DNA from: Paludibacteraceae bacterium
GTDB lineage: Bacteria > Bacteroidota > Bacteroidia > Bacteroidales > Paludibacteraceae
DNA: 8,257 nucleotides
Assembly: GCA_904502115.1 (NCBI GenBank)
Contig: CAJGDW010000068.1
Location: forward strand, 1 to 8,257
Direction of reading: 5' to 3'
Positions within the stretch are counted from its first letter, which is position 1, and the number at the start of each line of letters is the position of its first letter. Both the position numbers and the translations under genes were made by a program. Below, in pieces: positions 5,911 to 8,257 of this stretch. Below the pieces are notes generated by a model. The model was not told the DNA's origin and did not search any database. It was given only the letters and a program-made list of their open reading frames with translations.

Positions 5911-6726
5911 ATGAAATTTTATTTACAACTTGTTTGTTTTGCAATGGCAGCGGTGTTGCTGTCGTGTACAGGCGATGTGCCTGCATCAGAGCCTGATTTT
6001 CCATTTGATGTGTATTTGGTGATGTACAATGCCAATAATGGGGTGGGTAGCATGGAGGCCGATGATGTAAAACCAGGACAATCTACAGTGGTAGCAGAAA
6101 ACCAATTTGTAAGAGATGGATACGATTTTGTGTCGTGGAATACCAAGGCCGATGGCAGTGGCGATGCGTACTATCCTGGCGATAAGCTGACACCTAACAA
6201 TCATATGTATTTGTATGCGCAATGGACTTTATCGCCTGCTTCTAGCATGCACGAGGGGCATTTTTATGTAGATTTGGGTTTGCCCAGTGGTACCCTTTGG
6301 GCGGCTAATAATATAGGGGCAGAGCATCCCGAACAGGTGGGTAATTTGTATACCTTTGATGCAACTATTGCAGCGCAAGAGTGGGGTGGAAAATGGCGCA
6401 TGCCCAGTCAAGAAGAGGTAGATGAATTGCTCAATGCCGAACTGTGCGAGTGGACTTTAACCATGCAAAATGGGGTAAAAGGCTATATCGTTACTAGCAA
6501 ACAAAATGGAAATGCCTTATTTTTGCCTCACACTGGCTATAAGCAAGGCGATGTGTATGTAAATACCGATTTTTGTGGGTTGTATTGGACGCAAACATCG
6601 TTGGTGAGTGATGATTTGCGCGCTTTTTGCCTACGATTTAACGAGGATATAAGGGAGTCGTTCTTGAATTTTGCTGCGTATGGGTTTGCTGTACGTCCCG
6701 TCTGGAACGAGATAGGAGTTGAATAA
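5911..6726 (+). CDS. Lipoprotein with a Listeria-Bacteroides (InlB B) repeat and a Fibrobacter-type paralogous domain
   Basis: The 271-residue protein begins with a lipoprotein signal, MKFYLQLVCFAMAAVLLSC, with lipidated Cys19. Residues about 34-106 form one InlB B-type / Listeria-Bacteroides repeat (YNANNGVGSM, GYDFVSWNTKADGSGDAY, YLYAQW), a small beta-grasp-like module common in surface proteins. Residues about 117-266 resemble the Fibrobacter succinogenes major paralogous domain: DLGLPSGTLWAANNIGA (121-137), GGKWRMPSQEEVDELL (159-174), YWTQTS (225-230) and GFAVRPVW (258-265). The protein is expected in the outer membrane, possibly facing outward; the residues after Cys19 (TGDVPASEPD) are mildly acidic. 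No enzymatic motif is visible and its role is unknown; adhesion or glycan contact would be a guess. It follows higA by 23 bases, has no clear promoter of its own, and could be cargo of the same acquired segment. Confidence 0.85.
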   Translation: MKFYLQLVCFAMAAVLLSCTGDVPASEPDFPFDVYLVMYNANNGVGSMEADDVKPGQSTVVAENQFVRDGYDFVSWNTKADGSGDAYYPGDKLTPNNHMYLYAQWTLSPASSMHEGHFYVDLGLPSGTLWAANNIGAEHPEQVGNLYTFDATIAAQEWGGKWRMPSQEEVDELLNAELCEWTLTMQNGVKGYIVTSKQNGNALFLPHTGYKQGDVYVNTDFCGLYWTQTSLVSDDLRAFCLRFNEDIRESFLNFAAYGFAVRPVWNEIGVE

Positions 6727-6767
6727 AAAGTGTACGTTTTTTTACAAATATGCGTTGTACATTTTTT
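6725..6767. terminator. Candidate bidirectional terminator between convergent genes
   Basis: AAAAAGTGTAC (6725-6735) can pair with GTACATTTTTT (6757-6767) through 11 positions with one G-T pair. The loop is about 21 nt, and there are A/T runs on both sides so that either strand ends in U. It begins within the lipoprotein stop codon and covers the last codons of the hydrolase gene. The long loop makes it a moderate call. Confidence 0.4.
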
Positions 6768-7380
6768 CTTGTTCGATGGTAGTGGTGGGACCATGACCAG
6801 GATAAACCACGGTAGCATCGGGTAGGGTCATCACTTTTTTGGTAAGGGCAGTTACCAATGTGGCGTAGTCGCCACCGGGTAAGTCGGTACGGCCAATGCT
6901 CATCTTAAACAAGCTATCGCCCGAGAATAAAACGCCTTGCGCTGCGTTGTAAAGCACAATACCGCCTTTGCTGTGACCAGGAATGTGCAATACTTCAAAT
7001 TTTTCGTTGCCCACCGTTAGTACATCTCCTTCGGCTAAATATCCGCCAAGGGGTTGCGCCTCTTCGTCAAAAGGAACGCCAAAAGCGGCTGCATGAGCTC
7101 GCATAAAGCGAAGCAGGTTTTCGTCGTCGGCATGTGCCATGGGCTTTACGCCAAAAGTTTCTGCCAAAAAACCGTTGCCAAAACAGTGGTCTAGGTGCAA
7201 GTGGGTGTTTACCACGTAAACCAGTTCTAAACCATTGGTTTGAATGTACGATGCAAGGGCCTGTTTTTCTTCGTCAAAAAGGCATCCTGCATCTACTATC
7301 ATGCATTGTTTGGTGGTGTCGTCAATCACCAAATAGGTGTTTTCTTGCAGTGGGTTAAATACAAAGGTTTTTATTATCAT
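6742..7380 (-). CDS. Glyoxalase II-like metallo-beta-lactamase-fold hydrolase
   Basis: The 212-residue protein has a complete set of metal ligands: THLHLDH (His60, His62, Asp64, His65), His136 in HIPGHSKGG, Asp155 in LFSGDSLF, and His196 in YPGHG. This matches the hydroxyacylglutathione hydrolase-like branch of the MBL superfamily, with one or two Zn/Fe ions. It has the start MIIKTFVFNPLQENTYLV typical of the branch. It lacks the C-terminal substrate-binding domain of true GloB, so the substrate is probably a small thioester or is unknown. There is no signal peptide; it should be cytoplasmic. It lies 149 bases downstream of rsmG on the same strand, with the spacer made mostly of an interspersed repeat. 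I see no promoter consensus in the spacer, so cotranscription with rsmG is likely. The repeat array begins at the base next to its ATG. Confidence 0.92.
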   Translation of the reverse strand: MIIKTFVFNPLQENTYLVIDDTTKQCMIVDAGCLFDEEKQALASYIQTNGLELVYVVNTHLHLDHCFGNGFLAETFGVKPMAHADDENLLRFMRAHAAAFGVPFDEEAQPLGGYLAEGDVLTVGNEKFEVLHIPGHSKGGIVLYNAAQGVLFSGDSLFKMSIGRTDLPGGDYATLVTALTKKVMTLPDATVVYPGHGPTTTIEQEKMYNAYL

Positions 7381-7544
7381 GGTGATTCGGTGATGCGATT
7401 AGTATTCAAAGCTTCGCTTTTCATGATTTCAGGCTTCGCCTTGGCATAACCAAGCAAGCTTGCTTCTGCGCTCGGCTTGCGCTGAAATTCGATTAGTCGA
7501 TTCACCGATTAGTCCGAGCGAAGCGAGTTTTACGAGCGCAGCGG
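7381..7544. repeat. Composite repeat: GATTAGTC-type arrays flanking a palindromic core, between rsmG and the hydrolase gene
   Basis: The array next to the hydrolase start has the units GGTGATTC, GGTGATGC and GATTAGTA (7381-7404). The other array has GATTAGTC, GATTCACC and GATTAGTC (7491-7514), followed by CGAGCGAAGCGAG (7515-7527). The core (7405-7490) shares TCATGA, CTTGGCATAACCAAG, and TTGCTTCTGCGCTCGGCTTGC with the dxs copy (which is inverted). It has the palindrome CAAGC-AA-GCTTG at 7451-7462. A further GAGCGCAGCGG at 7534-7544 lies within the last rsmG codons. Confidence 0.82.
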
Positions 7545-8153
7545 AAGATACACCGCGTTTTTAGTTTTAAAATATTCTTCGGTAAAGAACTCGCTGAGGT
7601 TGTACAGCGTTACCAATTTTTTGTAAGGTTGCAATTCGGCTTGCATATCGCCGCCTTTTAGGCAGATAAGGCCGTTAGGTAGAGCGTTTTTATCGGTTTT
7701 GGAAATGTTTTTCTTGCAAACTTTTACCAAATCGGTTAGCGACATGGCAGCACGGCTAACGGCAAAGTCGTAAAGACCTTTTTCGTTCTCCATTCTATCG
7801 TTTACAAAACGCACATTTTTTAGACCAATGGCACTTGCAATTTCGCTGGCCACTTTTATTTTTTTACCCACCGAATCGAGTAGAGTAAACTCGCAATTGG
7901 GAAACAAAATAGCCAATGGAATACCCGGAAAACCTCCCCCTGTGCCTATGTCAATAATTTTACTACCATCGGCAAAAGGCAAAACTTTGGCAACCGCCAA
8001 TGAGTGCAGCACGTGGTGCAAGTTTACGTTATCAATATCTTTGCGCGATATAACATTTATTTTGCTGTTCCAATCGGTATACAACGCTTTGAGCATCGAA
8101 AATTGTCTTTCTTGCTCATCGGTCAATTTAAAATATTTCTTGATGTTTTCCAT
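7530..8153 (-). CDS. rsmG: 16S rRNA (guanine-527-N7)-methyltransferase RsmG (GidB)
   Basis: RsmG transfers a methyl group from S-adenosylmethionine to N7 of G527 in the 530 loop of 16S rRNA; its loss gives low-level streptomycin resistance in other bacteria. The 207-residue protein is the usual length. It shows YTDWNSKINVISRKD (25-39), HHVLHSL (46-52), the SAM-binding loop IDIGTGGGFPGIPLA (67-81), LLDSVGKK (91-98), NDRME (118-122), AVSRA (131-135) and CLKGGD (164-169). The start matches the family N-terminus. The last codons (LRS-stop) read through a GAGCGCAGCGG-type repeat motif, so the C-terminus may have been altered by the element. A full promoter consensus lies directly upstream and leaves almost no leader. 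The gene is divergent from the partial gene at 8228 and upstream of the MBL hydrolase gene. Confidence 0.97.
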   Translation of the reverse strand: MENIKKYFKLTDEQERQFSMLKALYTDWNSKINVISRKDIDNVNLHHVLHSLAVAKVLPFADGSKIIDIGTGGGFPGIPLAILFPNCEFTLLDSVGKKIKVASEIASAIGLKNVRFVNDRMENEKGLYDFAVSRAAMSLTDLVKVCKKNISKTDKNALPNGLICLKGGDMQAELQPYKKLVTLYNLSEFFTEEYFKTKNAVYLPLRS

Positions 8154-8157
8154 ACTG

Positions 8158-8188
8158 CAAATGTAGTATCAAATCTGCAATCGTCAAA
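8158..8188 (-). promoter_or_regulatory. rsmG promoter, full consensus, nearly leaderless
   Basis: On the minus strand TTTG (8188-8185), 19 bases, then TACATTTG (8165-8158) match the Bacteroidota -33/-7 consensus exactly. Only four bases separate the -7 box from the ATG at 8153, so transcription would begin at or within a base or two of the start codon. Confidence 0.7.
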
Positions 8189-8198
8189 AACTTTTAAG

Positions 8199-8206
8199 TA
8201 TATTTG
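8199..8206 (+). promoter_or_regulatory. -7 element for the rightward gene at 8228
   Basis: TATATTTG at 8199-8206 fits the -7 consensus TAnnTTTG. No good TTTG is seen 19-21 bases upstream, so only the -7 half is supported. It would give a leader of about 16-18 nt and lies back-to-back with the rsmG promoter. Confidence 0.5.
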
Positions 8207-8227
8207 CAGCCTAAAAAACATGTAGTT

Positions 8228-8257
8228 ATGAAAAAAATCTTTCTTCTTTTAACCGCC
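8228..8257 (+). CDS. Start of an exported protein gene (truncated by the window end)
   Basis: Ten codons are visible, MKKIFLLLTA: two lysines followed by a hydrophobic run, the beginning of a Sec or lipoprotein signal peptide. A TAnnTTTG motif lies 21 bases upstream and the gene is divergent from rsmG. Nothing can be said of the mature protein. Confidence 0.6.
   Translation, partial: MKKIFLLLTA

Noticed and set aside
7828..8166. Plus-strand open frame of 112 codons
   Set aside because: Antisense to the SAM-binding region of rsmG.

Overview
The window looks like a piece of chromosome from a member of the Bacteroidota, most likely Bacteroidales. Four things point there: promoters of the TTTG-N19-TAnnTTTG type, little Shine-Dalgarno signal before start codons, protein families common in that phylum (GSCFA hydrolase, coiled-coil OmpA lipoprotein, Bacteroidales-type DXS, Listeria-Bacteroides repeat lipoprotein), and the codon use. 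No rRNA, tRNA, CRISPR array, transposase or prophage gene was seen.

Layout. On the minus strand, reading leftwards from about 2850, there is an OmpA-like lipoprotein gene, a spacer made of repeats, a GSCFA-domain hydrolase, and a six-helix membrane protein that runs off the left edge and overlaps the GSCFA stop by one base. Divergent from these is dxs (first step of the MEP isoprenoid pathway), which ends in a hairpin terminator. Next comes an AT-rich accessory stretch: an intact toxin-first higBA toxin-antitoxin pair with its own promoter and candidate operator repeats, then a two-domain surface lipoprotein. Convergent to it is a minus-strand pair, rsmG (16S rRNA m7G527 methyltransferase) followed by a glyoxalase II-like metallo-beta-lactamase-fold hydrolase. 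A divergent gene for an exported protein starts in the last 30 bases.

The most unusual content is a family of interspersed repeats. Each full copy has a core of about 75-95 bp with a short palindrome, flanked on both sides by direct arrays of a 7- or 8-nt unit. The core is shared between copies; the flanking unit differs for each copy. Full copies lie between the OmpA and GSCFA genes, between rsmG and the hydrolase gene, and inside the dxs reading frame, where the copy adds about 30 residues without breaking the frame. The palindrome arms differ between the three copies but stay perfectly paired (CAAAT/ATTTG, CAAGC/GCTTG, CAAGT/ACTTG), which suggests selection for a hairpin. Shorter arrays without a core sit at the GSCFA 3' end and upstream of dxs. 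Several arrays abut start or stop codons, and the last residues of GSCFA and RsmG appear to be encoded by repeat sequence. The higBA-lipoprotein stretch has none of these repeats, consistent with a separate origin.

The family assignments of dxs, rsmG, higBA, GSCFA and the OmpA-like protein are secure from motifs. The membrane protein family and the lipoprotein's role are less certain. The behaviour of the repeat family is inferred from three copies in one window.
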